The notes: generated from the letters alone by a model not told the origin. Counted from the stretch's first letter, positions 1-11,400 are shown. The stretch is DNA of 64,000 nucleotides from Pomacea canaliculata (GCF_003073045.1 NC_037597.1:8777217-8841216); one strand, 5' to 3'. Numbers and translations: made by a program.

Positions 1-3000
1 TCATGGTGTACAAATCAAGACGGTTGGAGCGAGCAGTAAAAGTAGTTCTCCCCACCGGAGCCAGACACCACTCGGTTCGTTTGTCGAGCCCTGAGGAGTC
101 TAACCTCGCTCACCAGCCACGTTGATTAGTTTCAGAAAGCTTTTCCTCGCGTTAGTCACGTGTCTCACCAGGACACAGGGCATGCCAGTAAAGGGCGCTG
201 TAACAGGCGGATAAAGGTTCGTTTGGATCCCAAATGTCGCTCAAGCACTACTATTGGTAACGGTCGCCTGTCGACCTCGAAAAGGCCATTGATGGTGTCA
301 CATATATTTATGTCTTGGACATATTTACTTGTGGAATTAATCTTCTTCAGTAACACATTTGTTTATGTATTGTCCCAAACTGTATTTGGATGATTTTCCC
401 TTTGTCCCATGGCTAGACTCTAGAAAGTATGAGAATGTTAAGACAATGCCATTAGACGATTTTTTAATTTGTTTTATTCGTGTGCTTTTATTCTCTTAAG
501 TTAACAATTACCTCTGCCGTACGAAAAAATATTTATGCTGATGAGATAGACTAATTATCAAACACACACACACCCAAACTGCAGACAATAAAACCTTTCC
601 TGACAGTTTGCTTTGGACATCATGATGATGGAATGCAGGGCTGAAATAAGCTCCAAAGGTATGAGGTCCTCTCAAGTCTTTACTAGTCGTTCTGGAAAGA
701 AAATGCGCTTCAGAAAGATAAAGTAGCTGTCGTAGCACTGTCTGGACACACGTCCTCCTGACACGACAAAAGGCTCGAGCCTGACAGTAAAAGACTTTTC
801 ACGCGACCTGGCTTACTCCCAGCCTGCAATATGGAGCCCATGCACGAGACCTCAGGAGATCGGGTGGGTAAGAGATGTGAGGTCGGATCACCTCTGTGTC
901 AGCTGACACCACCAGGAGCCTGCAAGACCCGCAAGATTGCTGAGGATGCTAGGTGTTGGTCTGATTTGTCGCCAACACAAACTGCTAATGAGTACCTCCA
1001 GGGCAGAGGACGCTAGCTCCAGCCGTCCTGGACTCGTTCTGCCTTCAGGGGCTGTGGCTGTGGACCTGAGGCAAATAGCTGCCTCCGAGGTGGCTTTGCC
1101 TCAAAATCTGTGGCTTAAGCCTCTGGAATCCCTCCTTCCTCTCGCAGAACCCCTAAGCGGTAGCAATAGGATTGGGATGGTAGACAGGTACATCGAGGTT
1201 ATATCCTGACTTCTAGAGGATCCTTCTTTTGCTCCAGTCCATAGTTACCTCTGTGGCAGAATTTAAACTACCTGGTAAAGAGCCACAAGTCGACTTTGTA
1301 ATAATGATATTGTCTGTTGATGACTATTACTATATTACTCAGTGTCGGCTTTTGTTATTTCATGAACATGATTGTGGCAGGGGTTGTGAACTGTATTTTG
1401 TTGACTTTCTTCTTGTAAAATTCAGGTTTTCTGTTCTATCCGGAAGACTTATTTTTATCTCTTCTCATTTCTTTTCCTTCTCAGCATGCGGGGCTTGAGG
1501 CTGGCTCAAAGGTCAAGGCAAAGTAGGAACGGCTACTTCCATCTCGCCATTTGACAACTGTTTACTGGAACAGCAAATGCAGTGTTTATCCAATGATCGA
1601 TGCTAAAGATATAATTACCCGACTCACTGCTGCCGTGTATCATCAATATTTTCATCTAACGCAGACGGGAAATGGCTGCCTGAAATTCACTAAACTGATG
1701 CCACAAAACGTCTCCATGGAAACAGAAACTTTTGAGGGATGGTGGGGGATATCAATACTTCACAATGTACATCTAATGATCATGTATGCAGGAGAGGGGA
1801 GGACCAACAAAGAAACTCTAGGAACAGTAGGTTTTTGTGGGAGGGAGGGACATGAGGGAGGTGGGGAGGGAATGAGGTGGAGGGGGATATGCCGAATCTT
1901 CCGGATCATCCCTTAACTTCCACATGCACCGCCGACTCTCGTCTAACCATAGTCCATAATCAGATCATAAGGAGGATGACCAAAAACCAGTCACTCAGCA
2001 CTTATGTGCAATCATCCCTCTTAAATCCAATATGTCTCCGGCACGCCGGCCTGCCCACGTCTGTGATCAATGAATTAAGCTTCGCACCGTAAGCCACGAG
2101 AAGTGTTCTGCTGAAATCGTAATCACACAGCCTGGCCGACAGTAAAATATTTAAATCATCCAAGGTGTGTCCTCCTGTCCACCGCCCCCTCCGAAACATT
2201 GGCACCACCTCGTCTGTTCTGTCGCCTCATGGAGCTTGCCCCACCTAAGACCACACATCAAATGTGATTTCTATCCGTAAACAACCAACTTCAGAAAACT
2301 TTTGCATTTATTTATTTATTGTTCTTTGTGTCAATACTTCCTCTTGCTGAATTCTCTCTATTCCAGATCCCAGTTCAAGTCCCCGGAGAACCGAATAAGG
2401 TTTCCTGCAGGATTGAACACCATCGTAAGAATGAATGGGATCCCGCGGGAAATCCTCTGAAATCGCCATCCTCTGCATCGAACTAAACCTTTGCTCTCAT
2501 ACTAATTTACCTCGGAGATAGCGATAGATGGAGGTAAAATGAGGAACCGGTCTTCTTTTCTCCCCAGTTAACGGAAACACACACACACTGACCGAAAGGT
2601 TGACTGCAAAACACAGGCCTTGTCTTACCCCTCCGAGACCCAGGGCTCCCCCTCCCACTCTCGCTTTGTCTATCGGAGGATCGATGGAAAGACTGGAAAC
2701 AGTGGAAGATAAGTGAGAATCTTGGGGGTTCCTCTTCCTTGTTTGCCTCGAGCTGCTACATTTCGACCTGTCGTCCCGCGAGGCAAGGCGGGATTGAAAA
2801 TGGCGAGTAAATCTTGGCGCGCCCGGCGACAGGTTGGTATGATAAGCCACACTAGACCCGCACCCGCTTAGCCCACCTAATCATATCAAGCCAGGCACGC
2901 ACCCGTTTAGCCCACCTAATCATATTTAGTCTGACACTGCTCCTCCAAAAACCCGCCTCGCCTCCCCCACGTTTATCTTGGGTAAAATGTATTTACTGTG

Positions 3001-3640
3001 ATTGTCTTTTCTTCTTCTCTGTCGCTTCTTTCTTTTTCTCTGTTCAGCGAGATAGGAGCCGGTGTTAATCGAGTCGTTGGCGATTTGTCTAATGATGAGC
3101 TCAGAACAGACTCGTCTACCCGGTGCTTGAGATTTAATTAAATCAGGAGGAGCATCGTTCACTTCCCCTGAAACAATAATTGCTGATAGTATTCGACTCG
3201 ATCTTTACGCCCATCGAAAATTCAAATTTTAAATAGTCGACAGGAGGTACGTGTGACTGTTTTCCTCCCAGCTTCGCTGTAGTGTTAATTAATGGAAAAT
3301 GAGTGCAGAAATATGCCACTGAATACTTCTCACCCATGTTCAGCCCGTTCTCAATAAAAATATTTTTCCAGGTCTCTCTCTCTCACACACACCCCTCCCG
3401 AGTCTCAGGGAGAGAGTCACTCCAGGTGATGTTTACACCGGTCGTAACTGAAATAGTGTTCAAAATACCCGGATGTTGATGATTTATTTTGACGACAAGG
3501 TATGAGTGAACGACTGCACCAACCAACACTCCGCTGATCAGGTCACACGCTCCCCGGCCGTCCAGTCAGCTGTTTGCGCATGCGCGCTGACCTCGAGGCA
3601 TCGATTTCTTCCGTTTTATGACCGCGGCACGTCATGCTCC
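1..3640. other. non-genic flank, no supported gene
   Basis: I see no exon chain, recognisable protein or RNA gene here. Open frames are short and match no family I know. The stretch holds short CA and CT runs (near 566-576, 2578-2590 and 3371-3392), one E-box CACGTG at 157-162 and a short tandem duplication annotated separately. Base composition is somewhat richer in G+C than the gene block further right. Confidence 0.6.
2860..2925. repeat. two-copy 39-bp tandem duplication
   Basis: A 27-base segment starting GCACCCG and ending AATCATAT occurs at 2860-2886 and again at 2899-2925, differing by one C/T change. The period is 39 bp. The shared core TTAGCCCACCTAATCATAT is identical in both copies. 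It looks like a simple local duplication. Confidence 0.8.
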
Positions 3641-3642
3641 TG

Positions 3643-4066
3643 CACGTGCTGCATGCACAGTTTATTCTCGTTCCGATCCTTGAGTTCACTTTCTACTGAT
3701 GAGTGCTTTGCGCCATGGGCTGGGCGTGCTGCGAGGACTTCCGTTACCAACACCGATGTTCCAACCCGTCCAGTCGTAGTCGACCCGCTCTTCGATGCTA
3801 GATAGGGAAGATTCATCGGCGACGAGAACGTGCACGTCACCAAAACTGACGCACGTGACCAACGGATCCCCAGCGTGGTCGTCGAAGTCGGTAACGTTGG
3901 TCCTCAATCGCGGTCAGTAAACACGTGGAAGGGAAAGGTTGCCATGGTGTGGTCCAGTTTGCACGTGCTCTTCATCAGGCCGAGCGCTATTGACAGGGTC
4001 ACGTGCTAGCCACTAGATCACGTGGCCACCCACCCATTTCCCCCGTGAATGGGTGGTTTTCACGTG
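3643..4066. promoter_or_regulatory. cluster of seven CACGTG E-boxes upstream of the THAP gene
   Basis: CACGTG occurs at 3643, 3852, 3922, 3962, 4000, 4019 and 4061, seven perfect copies in 424 bp, against about one per 4 kb expected by chance. Another lies at 4498. The copy at 4061 runs directly into a CRE-like TGACGTCA (CACGTGACGTCATC). CACGTG is the core bound by bHLH-zip factors of the USF, Myc/Max and TFE/MITF families; binding here is inference. The cluster ends about 95 bp before the THAP start codon, so it is a plausible promoter. Confidence 0.5.
4030..4056. repeat. perfect 9-bp inverted repeat
   Basis: CCACCCATT at 4030-4038 and AATGGGTGG at 4048-4056 are exact reverse complements separated by nine bases. 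The dyad sits between two E-boxes, about 105 bp upstream of the THAP start codon. It could be a factor-binding dyad or the relic of an element end. Confidence 0.7.
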
Positions 4067-4160
4067 ACGTCATCAGTTTTTGCGCGCTGCTTCAGCGGCC
4101 ATTTTTCTTACCCTACTAAAGCAGTGGTTACGGAAGCTTGCTGGCAACTGATCGGCTATC

Positions 4161-5112
4161 ATGGTCGTCTGCGGTATAAAAGGATGCGGAAACAAGCCCT
4201 GCAGTAAACGAAATGTTCCTCTAGATGTATCTTTTCATAAGATACCCAAAATTATTTTGAACCAAGGCGACGAAACAAGAAAACTTACAGAAGAACGACG
4301 TCGTCTGTGGGAGGCAGCCGTTTACCGAAAGGATATTACAACAGAAGAGAAGTGGAACAAAATACTTATATCTGTTCGAAACACTTTGTTGGCGGTAAGA
4401 AACCAGACGCTTTCCAAATTGCTAAAGTATTTAACGTTGTTCTGCATGTTGTACACATTGTGATAAAAATTTTCTTCATTGTAGGTTGGTGACCGTTCAC
4501 GTGATTTGAGTGAACATCAAAACAAGACTTGCATTATGCATGACCACGACTAATAAACTATAGCTATAGAGAGAGAGGATAAAAAATGTTATTTCTACTT
4601 CATTATTTTTCTTTTTAGACGTGTATTTGGTTTATTTTGTTTCAGTGCTGATTATTATTATTATTTTTTTGTAGTTAATATCACAAAGATGTAATTCATG
4701 GGTTGTTTTATTCTTGTGTCTAGGAAAGCCAGCATATGTGAATTTCCGGAACAGCCCTCCCTGGCTTCCCACTCTACACTTGGGACATGAGCGATCAAGT
4801 ACTTGCTCAGAAGCTGAGACTTCGAAAAACAGGTATTCGAGGCTTGTGTCTCGCAAAAGAAGTAATGCATCCGTCTCTACTCTACATACTGCAAGCAAGA
4901 AGCGAAAATCAATCAGCAGTGAGACAAGCCAGGAAGAAAAATTATGTGAAAGTGATTTTGGTTGCTCAAGTGCTTGCGAAGAAAGTTTACATGGTGACAT
5001 AGAAGATTCATGTTCAAATGATAAGAACACACACAGATTTGACTGGACTAAAGTCTTCCTGTATTCTGTTCTGCTGCAAAAACTGGTGCAGTCTGCTTTT
5101 GGCATTGTCTAG
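4161..5112 (+). pseudogene. THAP-domain zinc-finger gene or remnant, two exons, one frame break
   Basis: Exon 1 (4161-4394) begins MVVCGIKGCGNKPC and carries a THAP-type C2CH domain: Cys pair near the N terminus, a Trp in RRLWEAA, then ICSKHFVGG. It splices from GTAAG at 4395 to an acceptor TAG ending at 4723; exon 2 (4724-5112) continues GKPAYV...WLPTLHLGH, the usual sequence after a THAP finger, then a basic and Ser-rich tail ending at a TAG. Splicing regenerates HFVGGKPA exactly. However, the N-terminal part reads in one frame and ICSKHF in another: about one base is missing (or two are extra) between 4345 and 4373. That means a pseudogene, an assembly error or a polymorphism. THAP fingers bind DNA and occur in host regulators and in P-like transposases; which applies is unclear. 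No DDE or transposase domain was recognised downstream. Confidence 0.6.
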
Positions 5113-5417
5113 AGTCCAGTTGCCATGAATTTCTGAATTGCGGTCAACATCTTCTGACTGTTGTACCAACCACACAGAATCAGATGTTAAACATCAATAC
5201 ATTGCACTCTTCCTACCATCACAATGAGAATATGGTAAAAAGCTGGAAAGCATAAGCATTAACCATGTCTTATTCGTACATGACTCACCTTTCTCCCATA
5301 TGCTCACCATCAATTCATCAAAGATCACTGCAGTTCTGTCTGTTAGGAAAGTTTGGAATTTTTCAGTCTAAAGTGCCTATTGACCTGATTGATGGCAACA
5401 AAGCCTGGTGATGATAG

Positions 5418-5474
5418 TCCAGTCATAGACAAAATAGTTCGGCTTTGTTGCTGCATTGTAAATTTACCATAAAT
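5418..5474. repeat. left copy of 57-bp direct repeat bracketing the LINE
   Basis: Starts TCCAGTCATAGACAAAATAG and ends CATAAAT. It matches 7168-7223 over its whole length apart from one T/C change and one 1-base indel. The right copy begins directly after the LINE tail, so the pair behaves like a very long target-site duplication or a local segmental duplication. Confidence 0.8.
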
Positions 5475-5595
5475 AACCCATAACAAATTATCTGAGTAGT
5501 CATTCATCTACCTAACCAACCCACAGACCATGTAACAACCCCAGACAACCATAATCTTTGCAAATGATTAAGCACAACTGGAACTTACATTGTCT

Positions 5596-5758
5596 TTAAG
5601 TAGAAAGTTTTCGATCGACAAAGTTTTTGATATATTCGTGCAATTCAAAGTTAAGTTGCCTCATGTCCGGCTCTGACAATTTTGAGGACATGTATGCGAA
5701 ATACTGATGTAGAGATTCACATGCAAACATTCTGTCACATGTCATCCTCGCTTCTCTG
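5596..5758 (-). other. possible orphan exon, minus strand, BESS-like look
   Basis: The minus strand reads CDRMFACESLHQYFAYMSSK, then LSEPDMRQLNFELHEYI, KNFVDRKLST and a stop. An acceptor-like TTCCAG precedes it. The pattern of spaced hydrophobics (F, Y, M, L, then F, L, I, F) recalls the short C-terminal BESS-type motif of MADF/Myb-like proteins, but that is from memory and weak. It lies between the left 57-bp repeat and the LINE, in opposite orientation. It could be a host exon, a captured transcript piece or chance. Confidence 0.25.
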
Positions 5759-7167
5759 GAAACTCGATATGCAAAAGCAAAAGCCAGAAGAAAGCTGAAC
5801 ATCATGAGAAAGCTGGCAGGAACACACTGGGGCGCCAACGAAAAGATCCTGAAGACCGTGTACCAAGGTACTGTAAGACCACACCTTGAGTACGGATCAA
5901 GCACCTGGATGACAGCAGCCAAGTCGCACCTTCAGACTTTGGACAAGGTGCAGAACCAAGCACTGACAGTAATAACAGGCGCCATGAGATCTACGCCAAT
6001 AGACAAGATGGAGCAGATAACAGGCATACCCCCATTAAACAAGAGAAGGGAATGCAAAGCACTCGTGCAGGCCACCAAGTACAGGCACAGTGAAGACCAC
6101 CTGATGAGTGCCAGACAGAAACAACTGTCCTCGGGAAGGCTGAAAAGATCCAACTTTGTGCGAGAGACGCAGGCACTACATAGAAAATACCAAACAAAGC
6201 TTCCTGCACAGGTCCAGGTACCGACTCTCTCCCTCGATCCTCTTCCTTGGAAAGACAGAACAGGGAACATTACCATCTGCACCACAGTTCCTCACCTCAC
6301 AACAAAGGATGAGCATAGCGACGTGAGCAAGAGAGCCATGCTAGAAGAAAGGTACCCCCAGGAATCATGGATAAGGGCCTACACAGACGGGTCAGCCACA
6401 GACGCTATCCAGAGGGGAGGGGCCGGTGTGTACATCCAGTTCCCAAATGGACAGTGGCAGGCAGCAGCAATACCAACTGGCCTCCACTGTACAAACTATA
6501 GAGCAGAAGTAGAAGCCCTGGTCCACGCAGCAAACATCATCAGCAGCAGAGCAGACCATGACAGCCAGGTCGTCTTCCTGACCGATGCTCTGTCGGTGCT
6601 GCAGGCAGTAAACAATAACAAACTGCCAGACCTGGAAGCCGCGCTGCTAAACATCAAGTGCCTCAGAACGGCTCTGCAGTGGATCCCATCACACTGCGGG
6701 ATAGATGGGAATGAGGAAGCTGACAGGATGGCTAAGTTGGGTGCAGAGGACGAGCAAGAAGACAATGCAGTCAACATGTCAGAGATGAAAACCATCATTA
6801 AGTCTCTGTACAGGCCACAGCAACCACTGGACAGTTACCATCAGCTGTCCAGACCGGACCAGGTCGCTACCTTCCGCCTCAGGACCGGGCACAACAGGCT
6901 GCTTCACCACTTACACAGGAAGTTGCACCTCGTTCCGTCCCCGAGATGCCCATGTGGAGAGGCATACCAGACTGTAGAACACATCCTACAGGACTGTAGG
7001 AATCTCCGTACCCTGAGGAAAGAGACGTGGCCACAGTCGGAGACCCTGCACAACAAGCTGTACGGGCCAGTGGAGACTCTACAGAAGACCACCAATTTCA
7101 TATCAAGAGCTGGTCTCCAAGTGTGATAAAAGAGGCGAACGACAAAAAAACAACAACAACAAAATAA
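5756..7167 (+). mobile_element. 5'-truncated LINE with RNase H domain and (CAA)n tail
   Basis: A frame open from about 5756 to the TGA at 7124-7126 encodes the end of a LINE ORF2. In order: RT thumb/connection (KARRKLNIMRKLAG, then YQGTVRPHLEYGSS), a linker, and RNase H with its acidic residues in place (TDGSA near residue 195 counted from the Met at 5804, RAEVEAL, LTDALSVL, and NEEAD near residue 307). After it comes a Cys/His cluster CPCGEAYQTVEHILQDC. The 3' end is a short (CAA)n tail at 7144-7162. RNase H plus a simple-repeat tail fits the I/Nimb/Ingi side of LINEs; I cannot fix the clade. The endonuclease and most of RT are missing, so it cannot move by itself. The uninterrupted frame suggests a recent insertion. 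Confidence 0.85.
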
Positions 7168-7223
7168 TCCAGTCATAGACAAAATAGTTCGGCTTTGTTG
7201 CTGCATTGCAAATTTACATAAAT
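7168..7223. repeat. right copy of 57-bp direct repeat
   Basis: Partner of 5418-5474, starting directly after the CAA-rich LINE tail. Weak similarity continues a little further (ATAAAT, CCATA, GAGTAG), which leaves open an older segmental duplication rather than a simple insertion scar. Confidence 0.8.
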
Positions 7224-7980
7224 CCATAGTGCCTATTGAGTAGCTATAGTGCAATTTTTTAGTTTGAAATCAGCATTTATTTTCAGAATGCATGCTTGCA
7301 ATCTGTATATGTTTACATTACCAGAGAAGTTATTCTCAGATATAAAATGCACAATTACCTTACTGTAGTTCTTTTTCTTTCGCACTTTATTTATAATAGC
7401 ATGACGATATCCAACTGATCAGATAAGTTACTTGGTAAATTGATGTGAAACTGTGAACAATATAGAATTTGTTCTTTGCTGGAGATGTCATGCTTTGTAT
7501 GATGTTGATCAAAATATTTGCTGTTGACAGAATAATGTTAATATTTTTTGCTTATTAACAGGCTACTCAAACATGTATAATTGAATCAAATGTTATTGTC
7601 ATTTGAATGCAAATGCCGTTTGCTTCCTCAGAAGCTAATTCAGAGCAATATTGATGCCAGAGCTTCTTTGTGGATTTTAGATTACCTAACCAATAGTTCT
7701 TCTTAGTAATCCATATCAGTGATGTTATTTAGATTGGGATTTTGATATGTTCCTTCTTACCCTGTAATGATTTTTTTATATTATGTTCTGTCAGCAGACA
7801 CAAAAATTTTCTGAAAAGAATTAATAAATATGCATTTGAATGTGCAAAAGTTCTTGTTTGATGTTAAAGAAGAAAGAAAGAAAAGGTGTGACTGGAGATT
7901 GGGGTAGCAAGCAATGAGTGAGAGGAGGTGAAACTGGACGCTTAATGAAGGGGAGGAGGATTGTGTTTCTTATTGAAGGG
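7224..7980. other. AT-rich non-coding stretch
   Basis: No coding exon, RNA gene or clear mobile element seen. The motif GTGGACGCTT-like (GGACGCTT near 7937) is shared with the tandem array that follows, so the array may begin degenerately around 7930. Confidence 0.4.
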
Positions 7981-8460
7981 AGAAGCCACTGCCGGGACAG
8001 TGTGTTTTAATAGGGAGAAGAGAAAAGGATTCGGAGAGAGGTGGACGCTTGTTTAAGAGTAGAGAGCCATTTGCTAGACAGTGTGTCTCACTAGTGTGTA
8101 AGAGATCGATTACATTTTAGTTTGGAGGTTGTGTTAGTCGAAGTGTGATTGCCAAGACAGTGAGTTTTAATAGTAGATTCCGTGGATTTTTGTGATTGTG
8201 CTAGAAGAGCCATTGCCAAGACAGTGTGCTTCATAATGTGTAGAAGATTCCGTGGATTTTTGTGATTGTGTTAGAAGAACCATTGCCAAGACAATGAGTC
8301 TGAATAGTAATAGATACAGGGATTTGTGTGATTGTGTTAGAGGAGACATTGCCAAGACAGTGAGTTTTAATAGTGTGCAAGGAGTTCGGTGGACTTGGTA
8401 AATGTGTTTGACGAAAGGAAGAGCCATTGTTAGAGTGACTGTGTTTTCATAGGGTTTTTT
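7981..8460. repeat. degenerate tandem array, about seven units of 63-82 bp
   Basis: The core GCCATTGCCAAGACAGTG, followed by GTTTTAATAG-like sequence, recurs near 7984, 8066, 8145, 8207, 8276, 8342 and 8421, giving spacings of about 63-82 bp. The three central units also share TTCCGTGGATTTTTGTGATT. Unit length and identity vary, so this is an old minisatellite-like array rather than a fresh satellite. Short open frames across it on the minus strand are by-products of the repeats. Confidence 0.75.
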
Positions 8461-10271
8461 ATTTATTTATTTATTTTTATCAATAAACATAGGCAGACTC
8501 GTATAGGCAAAATCGTTTTGTTTATTTGAGTGAAAGAGCACGCAATTGTCCGACTCCGCTGGTGTGCTCGAGAGACACAAGCCGATATAGAGCTGCTGAA
8601 GAAACGCGAAGCGTTAGGGAAGGAAGATGGCGGACAGTGCCTCGTTGCTAACGTGTGTATCACGTGGAATAGACGCCGAAATGCATTGTGGTTATCTCTA
8701 CAGTCGCAGTATACTTGCCATGAGTACCAGCCATCGGTTCAATGGTTGACAGCATCCAGAGATAAGAGCTTCTGTATGTTGCGATCTGTTTATCGTGGTT
8801 GTAAGCCGGGCAGCAGGATTCGACCTCACGAGCCGGTAGTTATGAAACGATTGTAGTGTAGGTCGTTTTCCCAGGGCAAAATGGGGAACTCAAGGATATA
8901 TATCTTATTTTCGTTATAACATTATGATGCTCAGACACCGTGAATATTACATTCTTTCTTTTTATCAAATTTATTGGTACCAACACCCCAGCCAGAAGGA
9001 GGATGACTGGCACAAACTCCAGAAACCAAAGACCTCTCGCTGGTCTGCCTACTGCTGAATGCCTTCATCAGCCAGCCTGTAGAAACCATTTCATCTTCTC
9101 GACTTGTCGCTGTCTTCTCATCCCTGGTCTTTAGGGAGAAAAAAACCCCAATAAAATAAACAAACAAACAGGGAGGATGGTTACAAGACAGGTACAGTTG
9201 AGTGGTCACACCCGGAAGCTCGTGAGGACGCAAGCAATGCGATTGGTCGAACGCTTCGTGACCTGACCTCCGTTGTACCACGTGACGGACGCTAGAATGG
9301 CGCAGCAGTCGGCGAAAGAATATGTTAACGGAATCTCAGTGAATCCATATATCCACAAGACTTGTATACTCTCTGTCCTTAACAGAAGCCTGCATTCTAC
9401 GGAAAGAAACTTCAGGCTGGGAATCGATCCGTACGTCGTCGTGTTGTCAAACATTTCTCTCCTTCTCCCCTCAAAAACAAACACAACGGTCTTTTGATAA
9501 ATACAGTGGACAAGATGTTTGTGAGAGATCCTTAATACTTGTATAGTATGCGTGGCAATGTAGATAAAACCAGAAACTGAGCTTTGACATTAACACACTT
9601 TTCACTGGCTTATACTTTCAGGAGGTATGCACTATCCACAGTCACGTGACTCTCGCCCAGGGTGAAGGCGGAAGTGAAGCAGCAAAAGTCTATGGCGGGG
9701 CCTGGAGTAACACTAGCTACTGTCCCTCATCCACTAGAACTTCCAAGCTGCAGTATACTGCAATAATGACAGCGGAATCGATGGTTAACTCCTTCGCTTT
9801 TGCTAAGGATGATTGATGCAACTCGGAAACTATCTTTAATTAAATGTTAATGAGCGCGTGACTCGTAGCATCTCGGTCATTAACGTATTTCCTTTTCGAG
9901 CCGCCTTGTGTGTTAAAAATAAATAAAATGAAAGCCTGTAACTGTTGTGAGCCTGTTTATTGGTACTTAAAAACCTTTCATTTTATTAGGTCGGTTAAAT
10001 AAGCTCTTAAAAAAAATGAATTAAGGAAACTGTTGCAACCAAATTAAATCCAAAAACAAATAGCAGTAAATTAAAATTAAAAAAAAAATACATGTAACAA
10101 GAGACCTGGAGAAAAAAAGAGAGAATTACAACTATCGTCACCTTTTGTCAAACCTTTGCAGTATTTACTGCGAATAAATAAACACGGGTACCACTGTTCT
10201 AGCTCCCTTTGATACAACAGTGTCAGCACTGAAGTCTGATGTGAAATAGTGAAATCGAATCGACTCCTGGA

Positions 10272-10274
<3 letters not shown>
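8461..10274. other. non-genic stretch with scattered E-boxes
   Basis: I find no supported gene. CACGTG occurs at 8661, 9279 and 9643. A short frame from an ATG at 9298 (MAQQSAKEYVNG) has a passable start context but no recognisable relatives and no downstream exon I can support. Confidence 0.45.

Positions 10275-10309
<35 letters not shown>
10275..10309. repeat. (AG)n microsatellite
   Basis: An uninterrupted AG dinucleotide run of about 17 units, followed by an A-rich stretch. Ser/Leu-rich minus-strand frames across it are artefacts of the repeat. Confidence 0.95.
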
Positions 10310-10313
<4 letters not shown>

Positions 10314-10939
10314 AGAAAAAAAAAAGCCGATGCTTTTGCCGTGGTTTGGAGATTCGCCGAGTTTGGCGCTCTGTGAAATAACGGGCTGAGGCGCCGACTT
10401 CCCTGTGTGTGAGATCGATGGCTGGAGAGAGAGAGGGATGAAGCCGGGTGCACACACCCCAGTCTACTCCTCCTTTTCCCCGTCGTGCGGGTGCTCGTAC
10501 ACGGGTGCCGATAGTGTGGGTCCGTGACACAGTGAACCGTCACCGGTCTTCTCTTACATCAGCGAGCGAGGCGTGCAGCATCAGTCCGCATCCTTCCGCA
10601 TGTTGCAAGAACTCGTTGCACCCGTTACAGTCTGTAGAATATCGGTCTTGTCGCTTTGACTACTAGCTCCGTGTTTATTACTTTTAAAAAAGTTAATAAT
10701 TTAGCGTGTTTTAGAAAGATTAAAACTATTATTTATGGGTTGTTTTTATACTGTATATCTTCATTTGGCTTAAATCAACCGATACGTATCGCAACGATGA
10801 CAAATACGTCGCTGTGGTCACGTGGTCAGTTAAAGACATCGCAGACCTGCATCATCAGTCCACAGCTACTTCCACCTCCAGATTATATCCCACTTCGACC
10901 CCCGCATTAGTATTATCTCTAAAAGTCTGGTACCAGATA

Positions 10940-11400
10940 CCGTGTTTCCATGGAAATAATACTTAACCCAAAAATAAACCTTATAACGATTGTAATAAGC
11001 CTTATCCTAAATACAAGCCCTCGTTAAGATCGTCAGCCAGACAGACTGATTTCCTTCGTCCGCTAAAACACACGACAGACGTACGTATTGAATTACAAGA
11101 AATCGATATTGATAAATAAATAAGTATTATTACATTTATGCTTAAAACAAATGATAATATAAATTATCACGAATAACGATTCAACAGGAAATGCAGGCGC
11201 AAGAAATTCAAGCCAAAATTAAGAATTTGAAGAGTAGCAGAAGATGAAATGATTTTATTAGAATAAATACAGATTTTTTTTACATGAATAAATATAGATG
11301 TTTGTACATGAAAAATAAGACATACTCTGAAAATAATCCCTGCTATCTCTTTTGGAACAAAAATTAATATAAACCCGGTCTAATTTGGGTGGAAACACGG
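10940..11400. mobile_element. TA-flanked MITE (Tc1/mariner-type)
   Basis: The left end CCGTGTTTCCATGGAAAT and the reverse complement of the right end, CCGTGTTTCCACCCAAAT, share 11 identical terminal bases and most of the next 20. Both ends are flanked by TA (10938-10939 and 11401-11402), the duplication made by Tc1/mariner transposases. The 461-bp interior is AT-rich with no coding capacity, so it is non-autonomous. Confidence 0.7.

Noticed and set aside
2497-2850. 117-residue minus-strand frame
   Set aside because: Low-complexity, no recognisable motif, no neighbouring exons.
8167-8427. 86-residue minus-strand frame
   Set aside because: It runs through the tandem array and repeats with the units; a by-product of the repeat.
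9273-9497. 74-residue plus-strand frame with a good start context
   Set aside because: No family resemblance, no supported splice donor leading to a second exon, and isolated from other coding sequence.
10077-10543. Overlapping Ser/Leu-rich minus-strand frames
   Set aside because: Generated by the AG microsatellite read in three frames.
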